A model generated the notes under the pieces. That model had not been told where the DNA came from and did not search any database. It saw nothing but the letters and a program-made list of their open reading frames with translations. This document shows positions 31,547 to 38,791 of a DNA stretch of 47,906 nucleotides, piece after piece. Both the position numbers and the translations under genes were made by a program. Source of the DNA: Pseudomonas salomonii (lineage in GTDB: Bacteria > Pseudomonadota > Gammaproteobacteria > Pseudomonadales > Pseudomonadaceae); contig NZ_FNOX01000012.1 in the NCBI RefSeq assembly GCF_900107155.1, positions 106,010-153,915 on the forward strand, in the 5' to 3' direction. Position 1 is the first letter of the stretch. Each line of letters starts with the position of its first letter.

Positions 31547-32086
31547 GTGACCCTTTCCCATGCAGTTGTAGGGCTATCGGCATTTTTGCTGGTGGCAGGT
31601 GTTCAAGCCGCCGAATACCATTTCTCGTTTGATGTGCCCTACGGGCAGTACGAGCGGCAATTCAAGATGAAGACCCCAGGTGACGGCTCGTTGAGCTGCA
31701 CGGTGATGATCGAGAAAGAGTACCGGGGCGAGAAGTGGGTGCCGGCAGTGATTCTGGCGGCCGCCGAAGACGATGCCGAGGACGACACGCTGTTTCTGTC
31801 CAGTTCGACCGAGCCAAACGGCGGGCCGCGTACGTTTCACCTTCGCACGTTCAACCAGGCGAAGCCGATCATCGACAAGGCGCTGTGGGAGGCTCCGGAT
31901 GAGAAGGGCGTGTATAAGATGGCCGTGTCCTGGTATGCCAATGGCGCCATCGGCTATCAGTACGGTGTCTATGCGAGTTGGCAAGAGAAGCAGTTTGTCG
32001 AGAAGCCAGGCTTTGCCACGCGCCATGTCAGCATCCATGCGTCGGGCGTGAAGGGCACTGCTTTTTGCTACGTGCACGCCAAATGA
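31547..32086 (+). CDS. secreted hypothetical protein
   Basis: The 179-residue protein has a signal peptide (MTLSHAVVGLSAFLLVAGVQAAEYHF) and a beta-rich mature region with motifs FDVPYGQYERQFKMKTPGD, RTFHLRTFNQAKPI and YANGAIGYQYGVYASW, and two cysteines (SCTVM and AFCYV) that could form a disulfide. No family recognised. Translation starts at GTG, eight bases after AAGGA. It is followed after 20 bases by the GNAT gene. Confidence 0.72.
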   Translation: MTLSHAVVGLSAFLLVAGVQAAEYHFSFDVPYGQYERQFKMKTPGDGSLSCTVMIEKEYRGEKWVPAVILAAAEDDAEDDTLFLSSSTEPNGGPRTFHLRTFNQAKPIIDKALWEAPDEKGVYKMAVSWYANGAIGYQYGVYASWQEKQFVEKPGFATRHVSIHASGVKGTAFCYVHAK

Positions 32087-32106
32087 CACTGAGCGATGGA
32101 GGTGGT

Positions 32107-32604
32107 ATGACACACAGCCCGACCCTTCGGACGGTCACGGCCGCCGACCTCCCGCAAGTGCTGGCCTTTGTGCTGCAGGCCCGTGCCGAGCTTTTCCCCA
32201 AGCTCAGCGCCACTGGCCTGCCGGATGACCTGGCGCGATTTGAGGCCGTTTACCTTGAGGGTGACGGCCAGTTTCTGCTGGCCTGTGTGGGCGCTCAAAT
32301 CGTGGCTGCCGTTGGCTATCTGCCGTACGACGGGCGCTTCCCGCAGTTGAACTACCGGGGTCGCAAGGTCGTCGAGGTGGTGCGCCTGTTCGTGCTGCCG
32401 GCGTTTCGCCGTTTTGGTTTGGCAGGGAAGTTGTATCGCGCATTGGAGGCTAAGGCACAGGCGGATGGGGTGGAGGTGGTTTACCTGCATACCCATCCGT
32501 TTTTGCCGGGAGCGATTGATTTTTGGCGGCGGCAGGGGTTTGAGGTGATCGACGTCGAAGCCGACCCGGTGTGGCAGACCACGCATATGCAGCGGGCTCT
32601 ATAG
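32107..32604 (+). CDS. GNAT family N-acetyltransferase
   Basis: The 165-residue protein has the GNAT fold: VEVVRLFVLPAFRRFGLAGKLYRALEAKA near residue 88 holds the acetyl-CoA pyrophosphate-binding loop (variant R-x-F-G-L-A/G), with the final HPFLPGAIDFWRRQGFEVI typical of the fold. Acetyl acceptor unknown. ATG 32107 has a strong GGAGG five bases upstream; the frame's earlier extension to 31978 overlaps the previous gene and is rejected. Confidence 0.88.
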   Translation: MTHSPTLRTVTAADLPQVLAFVLQARAELFPKLSATGLPDDLARFEAVYLEGDGQFLLACVGAQIVAAVGYLPYDGRFPQLNYRGRKVVEVVRLFVLPAFRRFGLAGKLYRALEAKAQADGVEVVYLHTHPFLPGAIDFWRRQGFEVIDVEADPVWQTTHMQRAL

Positions 32605-32612
32605 ATCAAGGC

Positions 32613-32770
32613 GGGAGCTGGCTTGAACCGGTTAGAAGTCTGTCGCAAGCCTGCTCGCCACAGGAGAAATGGGACGCCTCTAAAGTTGTGTAGATAACTA
32701 TGCTGCGATAGCGGTGTGTCAGCCCCGGCTATGGCACTGATCCGCCGCCATCGCAGGCAAGCCAGCTCCC
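32613..32770. repeat. diverged REP/BIME between the GNAT gene and the ABC ATPase gene
   Basis: GGGAGCTGGCTTG (32613-32625) and its reverse complement CAAGCCAGCTCCC (32758-32770) frame a 132-base spacer that also contains a REP-like CGCAAGCCTGCTCGCCACAG (32651-32670). The two genes converge here, so it may help to end transcription from both sides. Confidence 0.7.
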
Positions 32771-32793
32771 ACCTTTGCACGGTGAGCAGTCCA

Positions 32794-33558
32794 TTAAATG
32801 GGGCGTAATCGCAGGATTTGCGCGCCGTCGAACGGGTCCGTGAGGTAATGCGCCTGTACCCCGAATGTCTCCTGTAGCCGCTGCGGCGTCAGCACCTCCA
32901 GCGGTTTGCCCAGCGCCACCAGGCGCCCGCGATCCAGTACCGCCAAACGATCACAGGTCAGCGCCTGGTTCAGGTCATGCAACGCAATCAAGGTGGTCAC
33001 CGGCAGTGCTTGCACGCCTTTTAAAATCGCCAATTGATGCTGGATATCCAAGTGGTTGGTCGGTTCATCCAGCAACAAAATCTGCGGTCGTTGCGCCAAC
33101 GCTCGGGCGATGTGCACGCGTTGGCGCTCGCCGCCGGAGAGGCTGCGCCAGGCGCGTTGGCTCAGGTGGGTGGCGTCCACGTCGTGCAGCGCCTGGCGCA
33201 CGATGGCATCGTCTGCGTCAGACCAGGGGCTCAGCGCCGACAGCCAGGGTGTGCGGCCCAGTGCCACGGCGTCGAATACGCGGATGGCATCGTCGGTATC
33301 AGCCTGCTGCTCCACCACCGCGAGGTGTTGCGCAACAAGGCGGCGGGACAGCTTGGTCAGGCGCTGACCGCCCAGCCACACTTCGCCGGACGCGGGCACG
33401 CGCAAACCGGCAAGCAATTTGAGCAGGGTGGATTTACCCGAGCCGTTCGGCCCGACAACGCCCAAGGTTTCCCCTTGCTGAACCTCCAGGTGGATATCGC
33501 GCAGCAACTCGGCGTCGCGTACCTTGAAGCCCAGGCCGGTACAACTGAGTACGGTCAT
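32794..33558 (-). CDS. ABC transporter ATP-binding protein (BtuD/FecE type)
   Basis: The 254-residue ATPase has Walker A GPNGSGKST near residue 37, Q-loop VVEQQAD near 81, signature LSGGERQRV near 136, Walker B ILLLDEPTNHLD near 155 and the switch His in LIALHDLNQ near 191. It is the last gene of a binding protein-permease-ATPase operon and overlaps the permease by four bases (ATGA). The cobalamin riboswitch upstream of the operon points to corrinoid or cobalt uptake. ATG 33558 is the natural start. Confidence 0.93.
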   Translation of the reverse strand: MTVLSCTGLGFKVRDAELLRDIHLEVQQGETLGVVGPNGSGKSTLLKLLAGLRVPASGEVWLGGQRLTKLSRRLVAQHLAVVEQQADTDDAIRVFDAVALGRTPWLSALSPWSDADDAIVRQALHDVDATHLSQRAWRSLSGGERQRVHIARALAQRPQILLLDEPTNHLDIQHQLAILKGVQALPVTTLIALHDLNQALTCDRLAVLDRGRLVALGKPLEVLTPQRLQETFGVQAHYLTDPFDGAQILRLRPI

Positions 33559-34559
33559 CGCGCATTTCTCCGGCCAATCAGGATCAACGCAAACACCGGC
33601 GCGCCGACCAGCGCCGTGACCACGCCCACCGGAATCACCTGGCCCTTGATCAGCGTGCGCGACAGCACATCCGCGGCGATCAAGAACAACGCGCCGCCCA
33701 GCGCACTGGCCGGCAGCAAGCGTGAATGCCCGGTGCCCAGCAGCAGGCGCACGGCGTGGGGAATCACCAGCCCGACAAAACCGATGGAGCCGACAATCGA
33801 CACCATCACCGCCGTCACCAGCGCTGCGCAACCGACCAGCACAAACTGCACGCGCCGCACCGCAATGCCCAGCGAGGCGGCCGAGTCGGTGCCGAAGGTA
33901 AACGCATCCAGCGCACGCCGATGCCACACACACACGGCCAGGCCGGCGACCGCCACCGGCACTGCCAGCAACACCGACGGCCAACGCACGCCGCTGAGGT
34001 TGCCCAGCAGCCAGAACATGATGCCGCGCGCCTGTTCGGAACTGGCGGACTTGGTGATCAGGAACGCGGTGAGGGCATTGAACAGCTGCGAGCCGGCGAT
34101 GCCGGCGAGGATGATCTGGCCGGTGCCGCTGGCTGAGCCGCTGGCCCGCGCCAGTAGAATCACCAACGCAAACGCCGCCATGGCGCCGACAAACGCGCCC
34201 GCCGACAGCGAAATCAGCCCGCCGCCCACGCCCATCAATGCCACCAACACTGCGCCGGTCGAGGCGCCTGCGCTGATGCCCAGCAGGTATGGATCGGCCA
34301 ATGGGTTGCGCAGTAACGACTGCAGGATCACCCCGCAGGTTGCCAGCCCCGCGCCACAGGCGGCGGCGACCAGGGCGCGGGTCAGACGGTAGTTCCACAC
34401 CACGCCTTCGTCGATCGGGTCGAGCACGTAACCGGCGGCCCAGAGTTTGTTGGCCAGCACTTGCAAGACCACTTGCGGTTCGATGGCGGTTTCGCCGATG
34501 GCGGTGCCGGCGAGCACGGCCATCAGCAACACGGTGAGGGCGAGTAGGGTGCGCATCAT
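33555..34559 (-). CDS. FecCD-family ABC transporter permease
   Basis: The 334-residue inner-membrane permease has about ten hydrophobic segments and BtuC/FecCD signatures: YRLTRALVAAACGAGLATCGVILQSLLRNPLADPYLLG near residue 53, LILLARASGSASGTGQIILAGIAGSQLFNALTAF near 133 and VGLVIPHAVRLLLGTGHSRLLP near 270. It moves iron-siderophore or cobalamin across the inner membrane with its ATPase. ATGA overlaps on both sides couple it to the binding protein and ATPase genes. Confidence 0.93.
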   Translation of the reverse strand: MMRTLLALTVLLMAVLAGTAIGETAIEPQVVLQVLANKLWAAGYVLDPIDEGVVWNYRLTRALVAAACGAGLATCGVILQSLLRNPLADPYLLGISAGASTGAVLVALMGVGGGLISLSAGAFVGAMAAFALVILLARASGSASGTGQIILAGIAGSQLFNALTAFLITKSASSEQARGIMFWLLGNLSGVRWPSVLLAVPVAVAGLAVCVWHRRALDAFTFGTDSAASLGIAVRRVQFVLVGCAALVTAVMVSIVGSIGFVGLVIPHAVRLLLGTGHSRLLPASALGGALFLIAADVLSRTLIKGQVIPVGVVTALVGAPVFALILIGRRNAR

Positions 34560-35566
34560 TTCGGCAGGTCGTAGCCGTCGATGGCGCCGGCCAGTTGTTC
34601 CAGGCCGTCGAACATGCGCAGGCTGGCCTGCAGCGCCAGGGCGTCAATAATGATGATGCGGTTGTTTTTCACCGCGTCCATGTTGCGGGTGACCGGGTCG
34701 CTGCGCAGGAAGGCGAGTTTCTTTTCATGGTCGTCGGCGGGGTAGCGGCGGCGGTCCATACGGGCGATCACCAGGAAGGTCGGGTTGGCCTTGGCGATGG
34801 TTTCCCAGCCGACGGCGGGCCATTCTTCATCCGACTGCACCACGTTGTGCAGGCCGAGGGTTTGCAGCATGAATTCGGGAATGCCCTTGTGGCCGGCTAC
34901 ATACGGGTCGGCAGCCATCTCGCTGCTGGAGAACCACACCAGCGCGCTGGCGTGCTTGAGGCCTTTGCCTTGCGCAGTGGCGACCGACTTGGCCAGGCGT
35001 GCCTTGAGTGCGTCGTTCAACTGTTGGCCACGGGCTTGCACGTCGAAGATCTCGGCCAACTGGCTGATGCTTTTATAGATCGTGTCAATGCGGAACGGCT
35101 CCAGCCGCGTGCCGTCAGCGCCCACCAGGTTGTCCTTGCCTTCGCAGTCGGAGGGCAGCACGTAGGTGGGAATCTTCAGTTCATGGAATTGCTCGCGAGT
35201 GCCGACCACGCCTTGGGGGCCGACTACCCATTCCAGCTCGGCGGCCACCAGTTGCGGGCGCTTGGCGATCACGGCTTCGAAGCTCGGCTCGTTGTCGGCC
35301 AGGCGCTCGATCTTGTCGTTCTGCGCCTTGAACTGCGGCAATACGCTGTTGAACCACAGCGAAGTGCCGACCACTTTATCCCCTACGCCCAGGGCGTAAA
35401 GCATCTCGGTGGCGGCCTGGCCGATGCTCACGCTGCGTGCCGGGGCCTGTTGGAAGGTGACACTGCTGCCGCAGTTTTCGACCGTCAGCGGGTAGTGAGT
35501 CGGCGTGGCGTGGGCCAGGGCACAAACGCCCAGGCCGGTGATCAGGGCGCAAACGCGTAGCAGCAT
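34556..35566 (-). CDS. ABC transporter substrate-binding protein (PF01497 type, riboswitch-controlled)
   Basis: The 336-residue periplasmic protein has a signal peptide (MLLRVCALITGLGVCALAHA) without a lipobox, then the helical-backbone binding fold of BtuF/FepB: GQAATEMLYALGVGDKVVG near residue 53, SFEAVIAKRPQLVAAE near 95 and RIIIIDALALQASLRMFDGLEQLA at the end. It binds the ligand for the adjacent permease. A cobalamin riboswitch lies in its leader, so vitamin B12, a corrinoid or cobalt is the likely ligand, not proven. ATG 35566 is preferred over upstream in-frame codons, which fall in the riboswitch leader. Confidence 0.9.
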   Translation of the reverse strand: MLLRVCALITGLGVCALAHATPTHYPLTVENCGSSVTFQQAPARSVSIGQAATEMLYALGVGDKVVGTSLWFNSVLPQFKAQNDKIERLADNEPSFEAVIAKRPQLVAAELEWVVGPQGVVGTREQFHELKIPTYVLPSDCEGKDNLVGADGTRLEPFRIDTIYKSISQLAEIFDVQARGQQLNDALKARLAKSVATAQGKGLKHASALVWFSSSEMAADPYVAGHKGIPEFMLQTLGLHNVVQSDEEWPAVGWETIAKANPTFLVIARMDRRRYPADDHEKKLAFLRSDPVTRNMDAVKNNRIIIIDALALQASLRMFDGLEQLAGAIDGYDLPK

Positions 35567-35582
35567 GGGGCAATCTCCGAGT

Positions 35583-35614
35583 GAACCGTACGGGAAACAG
35601 GGCAGGTACGGCTC
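35583..35614 (-). promoter_or_regulatory. leader stem-loop close to the start of the binding-protein gene
   Basis: On the minus strand GAGCCGTAC (35614-35606) pairs with GTACGGTTC (35591-35583), nine pairs with one G-U. It lies between the riboswitch aptamer and the ribosome-binding site, so it may be part of the expression platform. Pairing with the aptamer is not shown. Confidence 0.4.
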
Positions 35615-35689
35615 GGAAACACACCTTTGAACGCTGCAGGTTTGCAGGGCGCGGATGTCCTTCCCGGACACCCCGCCGGTTGGTGATAA

Positions 35690-35870
35690 CGCTTTGCCGG
35701 CAGGTCTCCTGACTGATGCGTCGTCGCCTCGCTCCGGCCTTCCCGAGCATGGCTCAGTGGCAGTGGGGAGCAGGCTCGGCACCTACAGTTGCGGGGGCAG
35801 TTTCGATTGGCGCGATGGGCTGCGCTTCGAATTCCCTATTAGTCCCGTTTGGGAACCGGCGCGGTATGGT
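35690..35870 (-). promoter_or_regulatory. cobalamin riboswitch
   Basis: On the minus strand the B12 box AGTCAGGAGACCTGCC (around 35715-35698) is complete. Upstream come ACTGCCCCCGCAACTGTA (around 35800-35783), the conserved core CCCCCGCAAC, and GCCACTGAGC (near 35760). These are the defining aptamer segments of the class I cobalamin riboswitch. It sits about 125 bases before the ABC binding-protein gene and would repress it when adenosylcobalamin is abundant. The 5' edge is approximate. Confidence 0.92.
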
Positions 35871-35961
35871 AGTCCATCTTGGGTGCTGGGTGCAGGTACA
35901 ATCCGGACCTGTCCATAACCACCCCAAGGAAGGCCATGCTGCCAAGGCGTGCACCGTGGGG

Positions 35962-36087
35962 GTGAGGTACCAGCCGCCGGGCTTTTGGAGCCTGCTCTCC
36001 ACGGACGGTGCCGACGGTGTGATGTTGTCGGCGATGGTCGAGGTGACGGCAGATGGGCACCGGCTGCTTAGCCGGATGCTGCATTGA
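35962..36087 (+). CDS. possible 41-residue remnant or micro-ORF
   Basis: GTG 35962 opens a frame reading VRYQPPGFWSLLSTDGADG and ending RLLSRMLH, with coding-like composition. It lies just upstream of the riboswitch, on the opposite strand, in a 629-base gap (35567-36195) that otherwise holds the riboswitch and promoters. No ribosome-binding site or family is recognised. It may be chance or the end of a decayed gene. Confidence 0.2.
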   Translation: MRYQPPGFWSLLSTDGADGVMLSAMVEVTADGHRLLSRMLH

Positions 36088-36195
36088 TGCGCCGTACCGC
36101 CCGGCGAAAGTTCGGGCGATGGGCTGACATTGGATGATGGCTCAATGATATTATCTGCCGCGCCCTTTCGATTCGCCTTAGTTCATGGAGAACTT

Positions 36196-36825
36196 ATGCC
36201 TTTTCGCAACGTCCTCGCCTTGACCCTGCTATGCACCCTGTTACTGCTGGGTGGTTGCGCCCCGTCAGTGTCGTTACCCCCATCTGCTGCGCCAGTGCCG
36301 CTTGAACCCCTAGGCCAGGTTTTGCCCTCGAACCCTTCACGGGTGGGCTGGATCGACCAGATCATCGCTCAAGACCCCGTCGTGATTTCGTCGCACAAGC
36401 CCGTCCTTCAACCGGCTTCGGATAACGACGCGCGCATTGCCAAGTTGCGTAAACAAGACGGTGGTGTGCTGCCCGAGGGCTATTGGGCGCTCTACAAGCA
36501 AAACCTGGAAGCGATGCAGTACGACTTGAACCACCAGCATGACGCGGCCCGTGCCGAGTACGTAAACACCTACCGCGATGAGTTGAGCCGCCTGAGCGAC
36601 GTGACACTTCAAACCATGGCCACCGCGCCCCAGGCGTTGGATGCCCACACCCGCCGCCAGTTAAGCGCACGCCTGAGTGATCGCACCGCGGCTTATATCA
36701 TGACCAGCAATCAGTCGTTCCGGGCGGCCACGGACGCCCACATCAATCGCATGGCCTTGATGGATCGCCAATACGATGTCTGCGCACGCCGGCCGGACTG
36801 CTGGGATGCGCCAGTCAAGCGCTAG
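36196..36825 (+). CDS. hypothetical lipoprotein
   Basis: The 209-residue protein begins MPFRNVLALTLLCTLLLLGGC, a lipoprotein signal with lipobox LGGC (Cys-21), followed by a Pro/Ser-rich linker (SVSLPPSAAPVPLEPLG) and a helical region rich in Gln and Arg (EYVNTYRDELSRLSDVTLQ, HTRRQLSARLSDRTAAYI). I recognise no domain. GGAG lies five bases before ATG 36196; an in-frame ATG at 36130 would remove the signal peptide from the N-terminus and is rejected. Confidence 0.75.
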   Translation: MPFRNVLALTLLCTLLLLGGCAPSVSLPPSAAPVPLEPLGQVLPSNPSRVGWIDQIIAQDPVVISSHKPVLQPASDNDARIAKLRKQDGGVLPEGYWALYKQNLEAMQYDLNHQHDAARAEYVNTYRDELSRLSDVTLQTMATAPQALDAHTRRQLSARLSDRTAAYIMTSNQSFRAATDAHINRMALMDRQYDVCARRPDCWDAPVKR

Positions 36826-36896
36826 CGTCGATAGGTCATACACAGGAAGCAAGTGGGGAACGTGACGGTCGATTAATCGATAAGCACCGCAAATCA

Positions 36897-36930
36897 AAGG
36901 TGGGAGCAGGCAAGCCAGCTCTCACCTTTT
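36897..36930. terminator. REP-derived hairpin between convergent genes
   Basis: AAAGGTGGGAGC (36897-36908) pairs with GCTCTCACCTTT (36919-36930), 12 pairs with one G-U, and T residues follow. The intervening AGGCAAGCCA is REP sequence. The lipoprotein gene and the small membrane protein gene converge here. Confidence 0.65.
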
Positions 36931-36939
36931 GATTCGTGC

Positions 36940-37149
36940 TCAGCCGCCGAATTGCAGGGTGCCCATGGCGAGCTTGGCCATTATCGCCGTGGCGCCCAGC
37001 TGCACCAACCACAGCGCCAACCCACCCAGAAACACACCCAGTGCCACTTGCAGCACCAGACTTTTCTGGCGCTTTGCTTGCGGCGGGCGCGGTGCGTAGT
37101 CATGCAGTTCGTCGCGGTCGGCGCGCAGGTCCAGGTCGTCGTTTCTCAT
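36940..37149 (-). CDS. small single-pass membrane protein
   Basis: A 69-residue protein with a charged N-terminal half (MRNDDLDLRADRDELHDYA, then PRPPQAKRQK) and one membrane helix at about residues 33-57 (ALGVFLGGLALWLVQLGAT). The positive residues before the helix suggest an N-in topology. No known family or function. It is about 100 bases beyond the aminotransferase stop, in the same direction. Confidence 0.65.
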   Translation of the reverse strand: MRNDDLDLRADRDELHDYAPRPPQAKRQKSLVLQVALGVFLGGLALWLVQLGATAIMAKLAMGTLQFGG

Positions 37150-37250
37150 AGGGCTCTCACAGCAAAGGGGCGATCAGGGTTCAGTCTAGTGGCTTGGCCA
37201 ACAAAAAGGGGGAAGCCATTGGCTTCCCCCTTCGTATGGCGCTGGCCGGG

Positions 37251-38447
37251 TTATAGAACCTGAACAATCGCTTTTGTTACCGCACCAATGTTCGACTGGT
37301 TCAACGCGGCCACGCAGATACGGCCGGTGTCGAGCGCGTAGATGCCAAACTCGGTGCGCAGGCGGGTGACTTGCTCAACGGTCAGGCCGGAGTAGGAGAA
37401 CATCCCACGCTGGCGGCCGACGAAGCTGAAGTCGTGGCCCGGTGCAGCCTTGGCCAGTTCGGCGACCATCTGCTCGCGCATGCCGCGGATGCGCAGGCGC
37501 ATTTCGGCCAGTTCCGCTTCCCATTGGGCGCGCAGCTCAGGGTTGTTCAGCACGGCCGCCACGATCGCCGCGCCGTGGGTCGGCGGGTTGGAGTAGTTGG
37601 TGCGGATAACGCGCTTGACCTGGGACAGGATGCGCGCGCTTTCTTCCTTGGATTCGCTGACGATCGACAGCGCGCCCACGCGTTCGCCGTACAGCGAGAA
37701 CGACTTGGAGAACGAGCTGGAAACAAAGAAGGTCAGGCCCGATTCAGCGAACAGGCGCACGGCCGCGGCGTCTTCGTGGATGCCGTCGCCAAAGCCCTGG
37801 TAGGCCATGTCGAGGAACGGCACCAGGTTCTTGGCCTTGATCACGTCCAGCACGTTTTGCCAGTCGGCCGGGCTCAGGTCGACACCGGTGGGGTTGTGGC
37901 AGCAGGCGTGCAGCACCACGATGGACTGCGGCGGCAGGGCGTTGAGGTCTTCGAGCAGGCCGGCACGGTTGACGTCGTGGGTGGCGGCGTCGTAGTAGCG
38001 GTAGGTCTGCACCGGGAAGCCGGCTTTTTCGAACAGCGCCTGGTGGTTTTCCCAGCTCGGGTCGCTGATTGCGACGACCGCGTTGGGCAGCAGTTGCTTG
38101 AGGAAGTCCGCGCCGATTTTAAGCGCGCCGGTGCCGCCGACCGCTTGGGCGGTGATCACGCGGCCGGCGCTCAGCAGTGGCGACTCAGCGCCGAACAGCA
38201 GCTTTTGCACGGCCTGGTCGTACGCCACGATACCGTCGATCGGCAGGTAGCCACGGGCGGCGTGTTGCGCCACACGAATGGCTTCCGCTTCGGCAACGGC
38301 ACGCAAGAGTGGAATCTTCCCCTCCTCGTTGCAGTAAACGCCCACGCCAAGGTTGACCTTGGTGGTTCGTGTGTCGGCGTTGAATGCTTCGTTGAGGCCC
38401 AGGATTGGATCGCGTGGTGCCATTTCGACAGCGGAGAACAGGCTCAT
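37251..38447 (-). CDS. aromatic/aspartate aminotransferase (class I, PLP)
   Basis: The 398-residue class I aminotransferase starts MSLFSAVEMAPRDPILGLNEAF, typical of the AspC/TyrB subfamily. PLP-binding elements seen are TGALKIGADFL near residue 109, LHACCHNPTGVD near 187, FLDMAYQGFGDG near 218, the Schiff-base Lys in SSSFSKSFSLYGERVG near 246, and the substrate-binding Arg in DTGRICVAALN near 374. It transfers amino groups between aromatic amino acids or aspartate and 2-oxoglutarate. ATG 38447 is the natural start; the frame upstream is spurious. Confidence 0.93.
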   Translation of the reverse strand: MSLFSAVEMAPRDPILGLNEAFNADTRTTKVNLGVGVYCNEEGKIPLLRAVAEAEAIRVAQHAARGYLPIDGIVAYDQAVQKLLFGAESPLLSAGRVITAQAVGGTGALKIGADFLKQLLPNAVVAISDPSWENHQALFEKAGFPVQTYRYYDAATHDVNRAGLLEDLNALPPQSIVVLHACCHNPTGVDLSPADWQNVLDVIKAKNLVPFLDMAYQGFGDGIHEDAAAVRLFAESGLTFFVSSSFSKSFSLYGERVGALSIVSESKEESARILSQVKRVIRTNYSNPPTHGAAIVAAVLNNPELRAQWEAELAEMRLRIRGMREQMVAELAKAAPGHDFSFVGRQRGMFSYSGLTVEQVTRLRTEFGIYALDTGRICVAALNQSNIGAVTKAIVQVL

Positions 38448-38791
38448 TTTTGCGGCAGCTCTATGGGGGATAGGAGGGACGTGTCGCGCTCCAGCCGAAT
38501 GCACTAGAGCGGTGCACAAACGGGGAGCTAGTATAGAGGCCATCCAGGCTCAGGGCGACAGCCGAAACGGCTTTTCGGCCAAGTTTTTCGGTTTATTTGC
38601 CCACCGTTAGTCTTATTGCACAATTGATCATCGACGGCTGGTAGGACGATTGCCTTGAAACCCGTCACATTCGCCACCACTTCTACAGCTATCATGGTTT
38701 TTTTCCTGCAGCCTGCGAAGACTTTTCGCGGGGTGCTGAGCTATTTCGTCCCTGGCGGTGTTGAGTCTGGGGTGACTTCACGAGGTACGTT
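38448..38791. other. divergent intergenic region, aminotransferase/uvrB
   Basis: This 344-base stretch holds the two divergent promoters. I see no LexA-type CTG-N10-CAG palindrome upstream of uvrB, no gene and no clear terminator. A short hairpin-like GCCGAAACGG/CTTTTCGGC pair lies near 38561-38580. Confidence 0.4.

Noticed and set aside
38600..38790. LexA (SOS) box upstream of uvrB
   Set aside because: No CTG-N10-CAG site of acceptable quality was found in the gap.
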